In this document: positions 35,501 to 46,678 of the stretch, piece after piece
Layout: the number at the start of each line of letters is the position of its first letter
Numbering within the stretch: position 1 is the first letter of the stretch
NCBI GenBank assembly: GCA_030411725.1
Contig: MU839829.1
Span: 2,170,001 to 2,234,000, forward strand
DNA length: 64,000 bases
Direction: 5' to 3'
DNA from: Echria macrotheca
Taxonomy: Eukaryota; Ascomycota; Sordariomycetes; Sordariales; Schizotheciaceae
Program-made: the position numbers and the translations under genes
The notes under the pieces: model-generated
The model's database searches: none
What the model was told of the DNA's origin: nothing
Seen by the model: the letters and a program-made list of their open reading frames with translations, nothing else

Positions 35501-36627
35501 CATATCGATATTCGCCATGACCTGAGCCCCTGAGCCTAGAGTAGGTACCTAGGTTAGTCCGTCCTTTTGTTCATCCCCTCGCCACTCCGCCCCAACAACC
35601 CCCTCTCCCGTCCCGAGCATCTCTAGGTAGGTAGATACTCTCCTGTCCAGATGGGAGGAGGAGGAGGTTGTCACCCAATCTATGTATTCCAACCTTAAGT
35701 CACGCAGCCAGCTAGACTCTGTATATTACGTCCAGCCCATCACCCGCACAGGGCAGAAGCAATATATGTATATACCTTGTGGTCTACAAACGCGCCACGC
35801 ACGAATGAGGAACTGCAGACACACACACGCTCTTCCGGGGCTCGGTTGCGCTGTGATCCGATTACCGATCTTTATTTCAACAAACCACACGTCAGGGCTG
35901 TCTGGCGGTGGTCCTTTTGAGGAAACGGTTCTTGAGGATGGGCGAGATCCCCTGAGGGTTCAACCCTGTTGCTGCACACAGGTCATCTGGTACTCAACCA
36001 CTTGGTACTTGGTGTAGGGCCTCGCGAACCATAGATAGGAGGCCATGAAAACGAAGGAAGGGTTCGACGGAAGTGCCATTTCGCTGAGGAGATACGCAAA
36101 GGTAGGTAGACCATCCCGGACCAGGCCGGGCCGGGCCCGACTAGCTCTCCTGATCTACAAGAGAAAGTACAATATTTGCCTCGTAACCGCGTGCAAAATA
36201 AGAGTCGGTATTTTGCCTCCATAAACCATCACGGAACGAGGCGAAAGGGGACCGCAGCCCCATTCTCGATATGAAAGCGTCTATTGTGTACCTACATCGG
36301 GACCCGGACCCGGACAGCGGACTCACTTACTCACTCGCTCACGAGCCGCAATATCCATTGCCTGGTTTAACACCACACGGGAAAAGAATTGTCCCTACGT
36401 ATAGACTCTGCCCTCAAAACGGCTTTTCTGTTCGCCACGCTCGAAAAAAACACAGTCGGATTGGTTCCCGACGGGACGGGTCTCTTTTGCCTACTTCCAG
36501 TTTAAAAGTTTCTCTTTTTTTTCTGTCCTCTCGGATATGTTCTCCGTGGTGTGATGTTGATTTCGGCTGGGCTGGATCCAGTCGGTCTTTCCCCTTTCCG
36601 GGTAGTTTGTTTGCTTCGCATACCGCG

Positions 36628-36628
<1 letters not shown>
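32572..36628. other. 4-kb gene-poor region
   Basis: Contains the OPT promoter at its left end. Many overlapping frames are present (the longest is 241 codons on the minus strand at 34073-34798), but they have no domain character and are opposed by comparable frames on the other strand. A GA microsatellite is at 34594-34616. No gene is supported. Confidence 0.4.
34594..34616. repeat. (GA)n microsatellite
   Basis: A perfect alternating GA run of 23 nt. Confidence 0.9.
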
Positions 36629-36661
<33 letters not shown>

Positions 36662-36761
36662 TTTAAAAAAATTATTAGGGGGATGGAAAAGAAAACAAAG
36701 TATGTTTAATTCGAATTTTTTTAAATTAAAATTTATCGTTTTGGAAACTGGNNNNNNNNNN

Positions 36762-36814
<53 letters not shown>
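36629..36814. other. Assembly gap flanked by poly-G and poly-C homopolymers
   Basis: A run of 30 G (36629-36658), 93 bases of A/T-rich sequence, 10 N (36752-36761), then 53 C (36762-36814). The mirrored homopolymers around Ns are most simply a sequencing or scaffolding artefact. The true sequence and gap length are unknown. Confidence 0.9.
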
Positions 36815-36816
<2 letters not shown>

Positions 36817-37361
36817 AGAGGATGATGTAGATCTATGATGAGCGGGATGGATAAGCTAAGCTAGGATGTTGAAGTCGAGATGTGTTCTCTGATCCTTTCT
36901 CGTATTGGATCCTGGGTACGTATCACGGCAACTGGACTGGACCTGGACCTTATCTGCCACTCTCCCTCACCCGTTTTGTTTATTCTCATGTTGGATTTGC
37001 GCTGTACGGAACTGCACTCCAACCCGAAGTCTCGATAGCATTGCTATATCATAGCCTGGGGGCTTGTTAGACAGACACTGACAATACTTGGGCGAGATAC
37101 TGCGGTCTGTAGTCTATATGCCACCCCGTCTCCAAAAGGGAGGAGTCCGACCTGAGAAAGCCCAAGCATGCTGCTGTCCTCGAAGCCACAGGTGCAAACG
37201 ATACCGTCGATGCTACTGTGGTAAACGCCATACCTGTGTCTAACACACGCTCGCCAGCAATGCTAGAGTAAAAAGAGGAAACATTACTGTTGAAAGAAAT
37301 GGGGAAAAAAAGATTTGTTCTCCGAATGACATAAAACGAACGGAGAGGAAAGCAAAAAGCT
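36815..37361. other. Non-coding stretch between the assembly gap and the tRNA gene
   Basis: No frame of interest. Composition returns to normal right after the C run. Confidence 0.4.
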
Positions 37362-37453
37362 GGGTCTGGCCGGGGATTGAACCCGGGACCTCTCGCATGC
37401 AGATGCTATAGGGTGGACCCTAAGCGAGAATCATACCACTAGACCACCAGACC
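37362..37453 (-). tRNA. tRNA-Pro (anticodon AGG) with a 20-nt intron
   Basis: On the minus strand the acceptor stem GGTCTGG (37453-37447) pairs with CCAGACC (37369-37363), followed by discriminator C. The D arm is GTCTAGTGGTATGATTC-like. The anticodon stem CTCGC/GCGAG closes a loop reading TTAGGGT once a 20-nt intron is removed between positions 37 and 38. The T arm is CCCGGGTTCAATCCCCGG, with an intact B box (GGTTCAATCC). Mature length is 72 nt, normal for tRNA-Pro. The intron contains CCACCCT, which can pair with the anticodon region as tRNA splicing endonuclease substrates usually do. Confidence 0.95.
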
Positions 37454-37948
37454 GATCAGTGCGTTGTTGCTGACTTGGTTGTAACTCTGCGCTGGAATTA
37501 TGTCTCATAAACGTACTTTGAGTTATGCTGCGAGCACCACACCAGAGCGACTTGATAACTAACAACCACACAATCACCTCGGAGAGGGTTCTTCTCTCTT
37601 TAGCGTTGGAAAGGACGATGATGTTACTCTCTGGTGGGCTGTCATTGAATTTTTTTCAGTCAACATTTCAGGCATGGTAGGTGCATCTTTGACTCTCGGA
37701 GATTGCGGTTCCTCGATGAGAGTATCCAGCTTCGTCGATGTTGTCTCCCGGATTGTCTCCCGGATTGTCTCCCGAGAATGTCGAGTCTGTTCTACCATGA
37801 CGCCCTCCCTGACTGAATCTCACAGCTCAATCCAGAGCCCTTAAAATCTTGATTTATTCTAAGAAAAAGCTCTACACGTTACAGCTCCCCACAGTCTATC
37901 CATATATACACGCTACCCGCCCGTCCAGCTCCCATCACAGATCAACAA
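37454..37948. other. Intergenic region between tRNA and the HAD gene
   Basis: A 75-codon minus-strand frame (37574-37798) has a short repeat in its N-terminal part (three GATTGTCTCCCG-type units at 37740-37775) but no family motif. It is not called as a gene. Confidence 0.4.
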
Positions 37949-39338
37949 TCACTCACCCTTCCACAACCCCTCCCACCGCTCCCTCCACAACGCCCACTTA
38001 ACAGCCTCCCGAACATCGTCCACAATAACCCCCGGCTTCTTCCTCCCCACCAAAACACCCCGATCCCTCTCCTCATTCCACACGCCCGTCTTCACCAGCA
38101 CGCTCACCCACTGCGTCCCGGCCTCACTCACATGCCCATTCGCGCCCGCGATATCACTCTCCGGATTATCCCCCACCATATACACACTCCTCAGCGCAGG
38201 CGGCTCATGCAGCCCCATCCTCCTCAGCGTCTCATGCCGATGACTCGTCAGCACGCGCTCAGCAAACCGGTACGTCTCGCCCGCCGGCTTGCCAATCACG
38301 GTACGCCGCAGCGGATGCCCGCCGGTATACCGATCCCACACGCCCGCGACGGCGGCCTGGAACGCGCCCTGCCCGAAGCGCGGCAGATGGTACTTGGCCG
38401 CCCAGACGAGATCCCCATTGCTAAAATACAGCGGCGGCTGGCCGTCCTGCTGCCAGCCGCAGCCCGGCAGCGAGGCGTCGCCGTTTTTGGGAGATAGCGT
38501 GCCCAGATAGCCCCGGTGCGAGAGCAGCAGGTCCATGATGATCTGGATGTCGACGGCCCAGTCGCGCGGGTCGTCAAACACGAACATGGCGTCGATCTTG
38601 AGCGACGACTCCAACTCCAGCGATGACTTAGAGCCGTCATACAGCGGTTTAGGAAGCGGAGTCGCACCCTGCTGGAGCTCGGCCAGCGAGCGGAACGGAA
38701 ACAAGGTCGGCTCGGCGGCGAGCAGGTCCGCCGGCGTCACGACGTTCCGGAAACCGTACTCCCTGGCGATCGCCCGGCAGCGCTCGTAGTCGGACCCGGT
38801 CACGAGGATCGTCTTGTCCCGCAGGCCGCCGTCCTCGCCGCCATCGACAAGCTGTCGGAACGGCGTGTGCGACTGCACAAAGTTGTCGGTGCTCAGCGGC
38901 ACGCCGAGCCTCTCAGCTAGAAATCCGACCCGGTCGGCCTCGCGCTTGCCGCCGCCGTTGGTCAGCAGGATGAACGGGATGTTGTTGTCGTGCAGGAACC
39001 GGAGGGACTCCTTGGCGCCCGGGATGGGTTCCGCGACGTGGAGCAGGACGCCGTCGATGCTAGATAGAGTGGTCGGTGTGTTTAGTTCCCCCCTCGCCGT
39101 GCCGTATGACATATCCTAAAAAAAAAGTACATACTCGAAAGCAAACGCGAATGCCGGTGCGCTAGTCTTGCTCGGAACTCTTTGGCTGGCGGGCGACGAC
39201 GACGACGGTGGTGATGGCGATGATGTCGAGTAGTTAGCAGCAGCAGCCCTTCTGTAGACCGCCGCCGGTGAAGACCTCCTCGGCGCGAGCAACCCCCTCC
39301 TCGCTCCCCAAATGGCGCTGGATGCCGGAAGGAATTTC
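37949..39338 (-). CDS. Mitochondrial-type HAD-superfamily phosphatase (CECR5/HDHD5, yeast YKR070W-like); first exon unresolved
   Basis: Exons seen: an upstream part open from 39338 to 39135 and the main exon 39059-37949, joined by a 75-nt intron (GTATGT...CTAG). The join restores AFDIDGVLL, the nucleophile loop. Then follow LLTNGGGK (motif II), the insert with FDDPRDWAVD and LYFSNGDLVWAA, VIGKPAGETYRFA (motif III lysine) and MVGDNPESDIAGAN (motif IV). The exon before the catalytic loop is rich in Arg, Ala and Ser with almost no acids (HLGARRG, LAPRRSSPAAVYRR), as in a mitochondrial presequence; the yeast relative is mitochondrial. This frame has no Met before a TAA at 39341, so a further 5' exon must exist upstream (about 39340-39600). 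A branch-like GCTAATTTAAG acceptor sits at 39338. The reaction of the CECR5 group is not established. Confidence 0.82.
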
Positions 39339-41057
39339 TTAAATTAGCATATTCCTCTAGATAAATCTTGTTGAACCCCCCGTCCTGGTGTATGCTCAGA
39401 TCCCGCGCTCTCTCTTCACCCGGCTCCTCCAAACTCACAAAACCAGATTGGAGCTCACGGAAGCCAGCCAGCCAGCCAGCAGAACAGGATGAGAGAATAA
39501 AAGAAAAAAAAAAAGAATATACCGATTCATCGCCATATCCTCCTTCGCTATTCCTTCCCTTTGCAATTATTGTTCCCGTATCTCGTCCCGAAGTTGCGCC
39601 ATGCCCATACAGTTTCGCGTTCAAAGGTTGAAGCTTTAGGGGAGGTCACTCAGTTCCCCGTCATCGCGTCAATCCGGAAACTTCCCTGGGCCCGTTCAAC
39701 CAACCACAACCACGGATCGCCCTAAGCGGGCACGGCGGGGAAGGGGGGCCGTGACAGCCTGCCAATCCCCACCCCTCTCTCTCACTGCGGGCTGCGGCCG
39801 TCTTCAGCGGCATCCGGCCCCCGGGGCTCGCTCGTGCCCCAGCAAATAGAAACCCTTCCCAAGCTCGCCGTCTCCATCCGGTCCCATTCCATCATCAACG
39901 AGTCAAAAGACAGAAGAGGTGCACTACCCATAGTAACCGGTTTACTCAGCAATGTCACCACATCCACCACATCCAGATCCGTCAAAGTCACGACGCCACA
40001 TGATTCAATGACATTCCCTTTATTCCGTATAATCCGACCCTAGAAATACAAGACGCCGTCCGTGATTCCCTCCTCCACTTTCTCCATCCCATTCCCTCCC
40101 TCTCTCTGTCCCTCTCCCTCTCAATTTTGTTTCAAGTCAACACCCACAACAACAAACCCCCTTTTCTCTGAATTAAAAAACCCTCTCACACACACACAGC
40201 CTCTTCCCACAGAGCACCGCTCCAAAATGATCCCTCATTCCCTCATTCCCTCTCTCCCTCTCTCTCATACATTAGAATCCCTCCCTTCCCCCGTTTCAAT
40301 GCCGTCATTATGGAATCCCACAACAAGCCCCAGCTCCGACAGAAAAGACACACATGTTCATGTCCCCCCCATCTTCACCAATGCATCATCCGGTTTTTCC
40401 CCATGCAAACCGACACAAAATATCAAACCCCGAAATAAACGGAACACAACACACAACACACACCATTCTCAGTGACTCCAGTTCGTCTCTGTATCCCTTT
40501 GCTGGAAAAAAAAAAACCCCCCGGACTGAAATACCAACAAAATCAAAACGAAAACGAGAAAAAAGAACAAAAACATCTGAACTGTATCTAATCTCTCACC
40601 CTCCCCCCAACAAAAAGCATCAACATCATAACGCTCAAGACGCTGCTGCCCCGGCCCAGAGATAGAGAAGGGGGGGGGGGGAAGTCGACAAAAAGTGTGT
40701 CCCGATCGAAAACATGGTATCGTATGGACAAGATATGTGAGTCGTCTACATTATTTCCGAGAAACGGTGTTGTGTGTCGACAGTGCCGTGAATTATAACA
40801 AAGTGTCGAGGCCGAGAGCAGAGGGAAAAAAAAAGCCGGGTTCGCGCTCGCCATGCTGCTTGCTCCCACCAATGGTTATGGAAAAAGAGATTTCCACGAA
40901 TGCCCCCAAAACACCAAATTTCAGTGTGCGCAATCTAGCCGATGCAGTCTGATGCTCTCTCTCTCTCTGTCTCCGTCCGCTTGATCCCTATCATCAAGAA
41001 TCGTCATCGTCGTCAAGGGGCCGTCGCCACCAGGTCACCCACAATCCGTCAAAGCCA
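39339..41057. other. Intergenic region, pyrimidine-rich
   Basis: It contains the undefined first exon and promoter of the HAD gene (left) and the 3' flank of the gene at 41058 (right). Long CCCTC/TCTC-rich and A-rich low-complexity tracts fill 40060-40620, producing Pro/Ser-rich chance frames. Confidence 0.4.
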
Positions 41058-43319
41058 CTAACGCTCGGCTCGGCTGACCTGGCTGGCAGAGGTGCGGCTC
41101 CGCTCATCGTCCTCCTCGATCACATCGCTCAGCCGGGTCGGGTGCTGATGACGCGGCATCGTCTCCCACCCCGGTGCGGCGTAGCCTTGTCCCGAGTACT
41201 CAGGGTTGCCAGTGTTGCCAGGGTTGCCAGCATAGTTGCCGGCCCACTGCGAGCTCGAAGGCGGATAGCTCGTGGTCGGCGGCTGCGAGACGGGCGTCTC
41301 ATAGTCCTCTGCGCTGCCGTCAGCACCCCGGACTCCGCCTGGGGGGGAGTTGGGGCTGCGGAAAGGGATACGGTTGCCGTGTGCATCGCGGACAAAGTTG
41401 CCATGCGCGTCAATCACGTACTCACCTTCGCTGTATCCCGCCTCCGAGCCGGCTCCATAGCTACCCGTTTCGTGGCCGGTCGTCTCGGGCTGGTAGTGAC
41501 CTTCACTCGGACCTCCGGCTGTCGTGTGTTGGCTCGGTGGCTGGCTGTACTCCGAGTAGTGCCCTTGTTGCGCAGCAATGTACTCTGATGTGTCGGCTTG
41601 ACCATGCGAGCGCTGGTCCCGAGTGCTGGTATGTCGGCTAGGGACGCCCTGGGCCATAGGCACCACTTGCACTCCTCCAACGATGGTCGGTAGACCCTGC
41701 TGGAGGGATATGGTGCGGTCCCGCTCTTCTTGCTCCCTTCTACCTAGTTCCTCCCAGGCTCGACGCGCTTCTTCCTTGGAGATCAGCAGCTCCTTGCGCT
41801 GCTCCGTGTGAAGCTTCTGGAGCTTCTGGTTCTCGCGCTCAAGGTAGGCTGCCTCCCGAGCGGCTTCCGCTCGTCGTTGGCGTTCCTCTTCCAACTGCGC
41901 CTCCATCATGGCGTTGACCTCTTGGTTCCGTTCCAGCTCCGCACGGGTTTCAAAGAACCATCGTTGGAATTTCCGTTCTGAGCTCGCTCGGAGACGCTGG
42001 AGCTCAACGACGGCGTGGAAAAGATTGGCACCAGCCGCCGACAAGTCACTAACCTGCCGTGAGAGCTGCGAGGATATCGGATTCCGATCCAACTCATCCG
42101 TGTTTTCTTGAAGCTTGCGGATCCAGAAGCTTGTCATGCCCTCCCAATGCGCTGACAGAGCTTCCCATCGTTCGAAAGCGTGCGGAAAAGAGTTCTTGAT
42201 CCGGCTCGCCCCCATACCGGCGGTTGGGTCAGCAGCTGGGGGCGCGGCCGGAGGGGCCGTGGTCTGCGGTGGAGGGGCGGCAGTATTGAATCCCTGAGCG
42301 GGTTGTGCCGAGGTGGGTACTCGTGTCGTCCGGAGCGGCGGTTGCGCGTTCGCCGGCGGTTGCTGAGCCGATGTGGGTGGTTGAGGGTTAGAGGCAGGAA
42401 TTCGAGGCGTCGTCTGAGCCTCCTGGCGTTGCTGCCTCCGCTGCGCTGCCGGGTCTACCGGCGCTTCACCAGCAGCGCCAGCAGCACCTCTTCGCTCCGC
42501 TACCCGCCGTCTCGTCTCCTCGATCAAACGGGCCTCTTCTTCCGCTCGGGCGCGCTCCAGTTGCTCCCTCTCTGCTCTTTGCCGGGCCTCGCGTTCGGCA
42601 CGCTCACGCATAATCATCCTGGGCCCCCGTATGACTTGCTGAGGGGATCCAGTCTGGGCGGGAGGCGCTGTAGGCCGCGAGGATGTTGCGCCGCTGCCGT
42701 TGGTCGTGACGGGAGGGCCGCCACCGGCGGCAAGGAGATCCGCCATGGAAGCGTTCTCCTCGACGATGTCGGGCGAGAATGGGTTTGGTTGTCTGAGCGC
42801 CTCCTCTAGGGTCCAGAGGATGGCACTCTTGGTGTGTCTGGAGATGCGAACGACCGGGTGTGGTTCCGGCCGAGTCGCAGAAGATGATGACCGCCGTGGG
42901 ATGTAGGACGGTGGGAGGGTCGAGTTTTCTTCTTCGTCTTCGAGATCGTCGCTGAGGAGGTCCTGAGAGAGCTGACGCCGATGGCGCGGAGCACGTTGCT
43001 GCTCCTGCCGGAGGTCGGACGGCCCGTCAGCTGCTACAAAGAGGGGACCCGGGCTGATGCCAACGGATGCCGCCTCAACGTGTATGCGCCGCGGTTCGGA
43101 GAGGCGCGGGCTGGGGCTCTGGAACCGCGGTGTTCGGCGGAGGACTCTCTGCGAAGACGGGGTAGAAGATCGGTCGTCTTGTCGGCGAGGAAGAATTCGC
43201 TGCTGCTGGCGCTGCGCGGGGGGAGAAGGGGAGGTGTGGATGTTTCGAGGAGACGCTGGCTGAGGTCCGGCAACAGGCTGTCTCGGGTCACCACCAGGAG
43301 GAGCTGGTGTGGCCGACAA
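41058..43319 (-). CDS. Large disordered, coiled-coil hypothetical protein
   Basis: Single-exon frame of 753 residues starting MSATPAPPGG. Residues 1-145 are basic, Pro/Ser/Gln-rich and probably disordered. A more ordered block follows (SRHTKSAILWTLEEALRQP, about 161-195) that looks like a conserved helix. Residues 225-280 are a strongly charged Arg/Glu/Ala helix (about 55 residues with regular hydrophobic spacing). A Pro/Gln-rich linker leads to a second helical region about 375-545 with aromatic AFERWEALSAHWEGM, then a long coiled coil. The C-terminal 200 residues are rich in Gly, Ser, Tyr and Gln, and the end is SDVIEEDDERSRTSASQVS. I do not recognise the family. The architecture fits a scaffold or cytoskeletal adaptor, but that is inference only. 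Composition and codon use match the neighbours. Confidence 0.75.
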   Translation of the reverse strand: MSATPAPPGGDPRQPVAGPQPASPRNIHTSPSPPAQRQQQRILPRRQDDRSSTPSSQRVLRRTPRFQSPSPRLSEPRRIHVEAASVGISPGPLFVAADGPSDLRQEQQRAPRHRRQLSQDLLSDDLEDEEENSTLPPSYIPRRSSSSATRPEPHPVVRISRHTKSAILWTLEEALRQPNPFSPDIVEENASMADLLAAGGGPPVTTNGSGATSSRPTAPPAQTGSPQQVIRGPRMIMRERAEREARQRAEREQLERARAEEEARLIEETRRRVAERRGAAGAAGEAPVDPAAQRRQQRQEAQTTPRIPASNPQPPTSAQQPPANAQPPLRTTRVPTSAQPAQGFNTAAPPPQTTAPPAAPPAADPTAGMGASRIKNSFPHAFERWEALSAHWEGMTSFWIRKLQENTDELDRNPISSQLSRQVSDLSAAGANLFHAVVELQRLRASSERKFQRWFFETRAELERNQEVNAMMEAQLEEERQRRAEAAREAAYLERENQKLQKLHTEQRKELLISKEEARRAWEELGRREQEERDRTISLQQGLPTIVGGVQVVPMAQGVPSRHTSTRDQRSHGQADTSEYIAAQQGHYSEYSQPPSQHTTAGGPSEGHYQPETTGHETGSYGAGSEAGYSEGEYVIDAHGNFVRDAHGNRIPFRSPNSPPGGVRGADGSAEDYETPVSQPPTTSYPPSSSQWAGNYAGNPGNTGNPEYSGQGYAAPGWETMPRHQHPTRLSDVIEEDDERSRTSASQVSRAER

Positions 43320-46150
43320 GGTGGAGGGTCACCACAGCAGTGGTGACAGTCGGTAAATCGAACTGCGGCTGCTGTGCGAAGTCGTCAGGACGCGCTCATG
43401 GACAGGCTGTGGGCTGCAGAACGAACGGGGTGGGCCGCGGTGGTACTTACCAGGTCGTGCATGCGTGGAAAAGGGTGTCAACGATGCGTCATGAGACAGA
43501 GGACCGCAGCTACGGGAGACAATGGGAGGTAGAAAGAAGGTAGTAGTCGAGCTGCCGGCAAGGATAGGGTGCAGTCAGCTGTGGACAGCTCTTTTTGCGT
43601 AGAAATGCGGGTGGCTAAGGTGGTCGTCAACGGGGTGGCTGGGAGAAGCCGATTTTCGCGGGCTGCCGAATGATAGGGCAATTCGGCTGGTGGTTCAGCA
43701 CGACCCTGCTTTTCTGTCCGTCAGTCGCGTTTTGTCGCTTGCCACGGAGGCATCCGGCGCGGCGATGCTTTGTCTCGGGCGGCAATCGGGCGCGAGGTCT
43801 GGACGAGTTGGCACCGTCGCAGAAGCAGACTGTCGAGGTGCTGGTGGTGAGCTCGCTGCCCGATGGCCACCTTGGCCGACCTCCTCACCGCCCCGTCGTC
43901 ACCGCACACACACCTGGCCCTGTCCCGCTGCTGCGCAATCCGGGAATTGGGTGCGAGGAGAGCTTGCCGTGCGGGTGTGAGCATGCTCGCGCGCCAATGG
44001 CTCGGGTCGCGGTCAATCCATCGGGTTTTGCAGCAGTTCGGGAGCTGTCAAGTGTCTGGCGCGGAGTTGGGGCAGAGAGTGTCGATGTGGACAAGCGACA
44101 AGCGTGCGTGACAAGCTAACTACGGCTTCGTCCAGCGCCAGCGCTCAGCCCGTCCAGGCAGGGGCCACTAGCACGGACCTGTCCGGTCAGCGAGCAGGGA
44201 AGTTGGAACCTCAAACAGATCATCCATCGTGTTCCGGAGGCCGACACTTATTTAACTCCCCGTAGGGATCAGGTTTCCACTCGACAGGAGAAAAGTCATG
44301 GCTGATTGCAGATATATTCCCGCCCGACTGCCCGGTCTGGCCTGACCGCCAGGTCCCTAAGGCCGCACACAATTCCAGCAGAAGCAAAAATGGCTCGCAA
44401 ATCAGACAGTCTGAAGCTGCGGCAGCTTCGGGAGGACAGCAGGGCAAAGGTGCGCGGGACCTTGTACATACTGGGCGCACAATGATTGCATTACCTTCAA
44501 CCATCGGTGTCGTGCAGATGTCGAGCAAGCCCAACACCAAGAGAGTGGGAAACCTCGGGACCCCCACCACCACTCTTCTCACCGAATCTGGCGCGGTGGG
44601 ACTAACTAGATAGTTGACGACGTCTCGAGGCATGTGTTCCAGCTGTTCGACTCGATCCCGAGAAGACTCGGCACCTGACAGCCACGGCGGCGCCGGATGA
44701 GCCCAACAAGTTGAAAAGTGAGGGGGCTGGGAGTTGAGATGCCAAATTTGGAGGTCCAAAGTTGTGCGTTGGCAATGCATGACGAAACACCCCTCCAATC
44801 GCGATCCAATCGCCAATCAGCCTCAGGGCCCAGACGAACCCAATAGGACGGATCGCAGACCTCCCTCGACCCCTCCAAAAAGACGCTGGTTGGCTAGCTT
44901 CGTATTGGCAAGTTGCAGTGTGTTTCTCCCTTTCGCCGCATGGCTTGAATGACATTGTCGGAGGGTTGTAGTTAGTGTATATCTTCCCCTGCATGGCGCA
45001 GAGGCTCGAGTGCTTCGACGGTTTCGACAGCCTGGGTGAAGAGTCTTTGGAACCCCGTGATGGCACGGCCATGCATCCTGTCTTCCCGAACGAACTCTGC
45101 CAGGCCGTGTGCAGACCGATTCGTCCAACGAGCCGCGCCGCAAATGGATGAAGAAGCGGGAAACAGCCGTTGGCCGACAATTTCCAGGATAATGTCGCGT
45201 GGACCTGGCCTGTAACGTTGGACGGTCGGCCAGCAGCATCGACGTGGACCGTCGCGCCCGAGACGCGTCGGCAGACGATTTCTGGTTAACTACCCCACGG
45301 CGGCGCCCACGGAGCTTCGGGTCGGCCCAGCGCGCCCTGAGGAAAAGCGGACGATTCAATCTGAGGGACGGACCAATGGCGACGAGCAGACAGTGGTCGG
45401 CGCAAATAAGCTCAGGGCAAGGGTTGGCGTCGGCCAACAGCCGGGTCCCGATTGAACCCTCCATGATTTGCTAAGCACCACACGGGCTACAGCCCAAGTC
45501 CCGGCGTCAGCAAACATCGGTAATATCCTCGGCCTCACTTTGGCCGTCCCATTGGCCCCCAACGTTCGACAGGGTCAGCACATGGCCAGAACCTCAGATC
45601 GTGCGCCATCGGACGGGAACGACGGAGTAACCTGGCCTCGCTCACATGGCGCACCGATTGGCACAGCTCGGATCGGGTGCCGCTTTTGCTGTGATTTCTC
45701 AATTCTTGCGCAGCACTGTTCATCAACTGTTTTGAGGAAGCTCCGAGATTGAGACGGGCCAAGACCTCCTTTGATCGGCTTGGCAAGCGGCGCCGGGAGA
45801 CTGTAGCTCTATTGCTTCCCTGTCATGGCCGCCCTGGGAGCCGTCAAACACAAGGCTGGACTGTGGACGGAGGAGCTCGCAGCCTTGTGCTCCAGTGGCT
45901 CCATGACATGGCGGTGACACTACATGTAGTCCGCAATCCACATATACGCCTACGCTCTATACAGCGTGAAGAGATAACTCCCATCTCGTAAGCGCAGCAA
46001 GCTACCTCTAGATAGCATCGCCATCACGTCTCCTCACCCTAAATTCATCATCACAACCAAAACCACAACCCCAACCCTCCCCCTTCTCTCAACCTCCTCC
46101 CAAAAACTTCTACACCTCCTCCCCAAACCTACCCACCACATTCCCTCCAG
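43320..46150. other. 2.8-kb intergenic region
   Basis: Only overlapping frames without domain features (longest 213 codons, minus strand, 44823-45464). It contains the promoter of the 41-43 kb gene on its left. No gene is supported. Confidence 0.35.
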
Positions 46151-46640
46151 ACCAATACTCACAAACCAAAACCACCTCCCGCCAAGTCCCTCACACCAGC
46201 TTTTTTCCCGCACCCCACATCCGTCGTCCCTGTCCACACCAACAGCCCAGCGACTGAGGGGGAGTGCAGGATTACCCCGACATCGTTGACGTAGTTGCAA
46301 ACCCCTGGGTGGAGACCGTAGACGGGGCTTATGCAGAGGGAGAACAGGAGAGGGGAGAAGGGGGAGTCTTGCGATACCCCTCTAGCCAGGCCAATCCGGG
46401 CTGCGTAGGCGTCCGGATCGTACTCAATAATTCTTCCTAGTATGAAGCTCTCGGCGAGGCTGGCGAAAAAAGTAGGCCAGCCGTGTTTAAGTAGCCGGGC
46501 CGCGACTTTGCGCGGGTCTTGGGCATTCAAGGCCCCTCATACGTCGAGGGTAAGTAGCGCTCGGGTTTCCCCAGGCTTTGGGATCAATACAATCGGAGCG
46601 GGGCGGCAGGCCTATCATCTGGCCCAAGAGCTGTTAGTCG
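46151..46640 (-). mobile_element. Degraded non-LTR (LINE) retrotransposon reverse-transcriptase fragment
   Basis: Minus-strand translation shows the core of a LINE reverse transcriptase: LKHGWPTFFASLAESF, then GVSQDSPFSPLLFSL (family consensus GVPQGSPLSPLLF), then YVNDVGV in place of Y-[V/A]-D-D. Upstream, TLDV is followed by an in-frame TGA and GALNAQ, where the family has an L-D-x-x-[G/K]-A-F-D block. The changes P to S, G to D, L to F, D to N and the TGA are each explained by C-to-T or G-to-A transitions, as expected from repeat-induced point mutation. An IPKPG motif sits just before TLDV, implying that about 60-100 residues between them were deleted. No endonuclease, RNase H or poly-A end is seen. 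The fragment is dead. Confidence 0.8.
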
Positions 46641-46678
46641 CCTTTTCTTGATCTTGATGCGTGGACCAAAGTTAAATG

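Noticed and set aside
39082..39624. 180-codon minus-strand frame overlapping the HAD gene 5' end
   Set aside because: The mitochondrial presequence and DIDGVL motif are in another frame; this one is a shadow rich in Arg/His from simple repeats.
40062..40665. Pro/Ser-rich and Lys-rich plus-strand frames
   Set aside because: Produced by CCCTC, TCTC and A-rich low-complexity DNA in the 3' flank of the gene at 41058.
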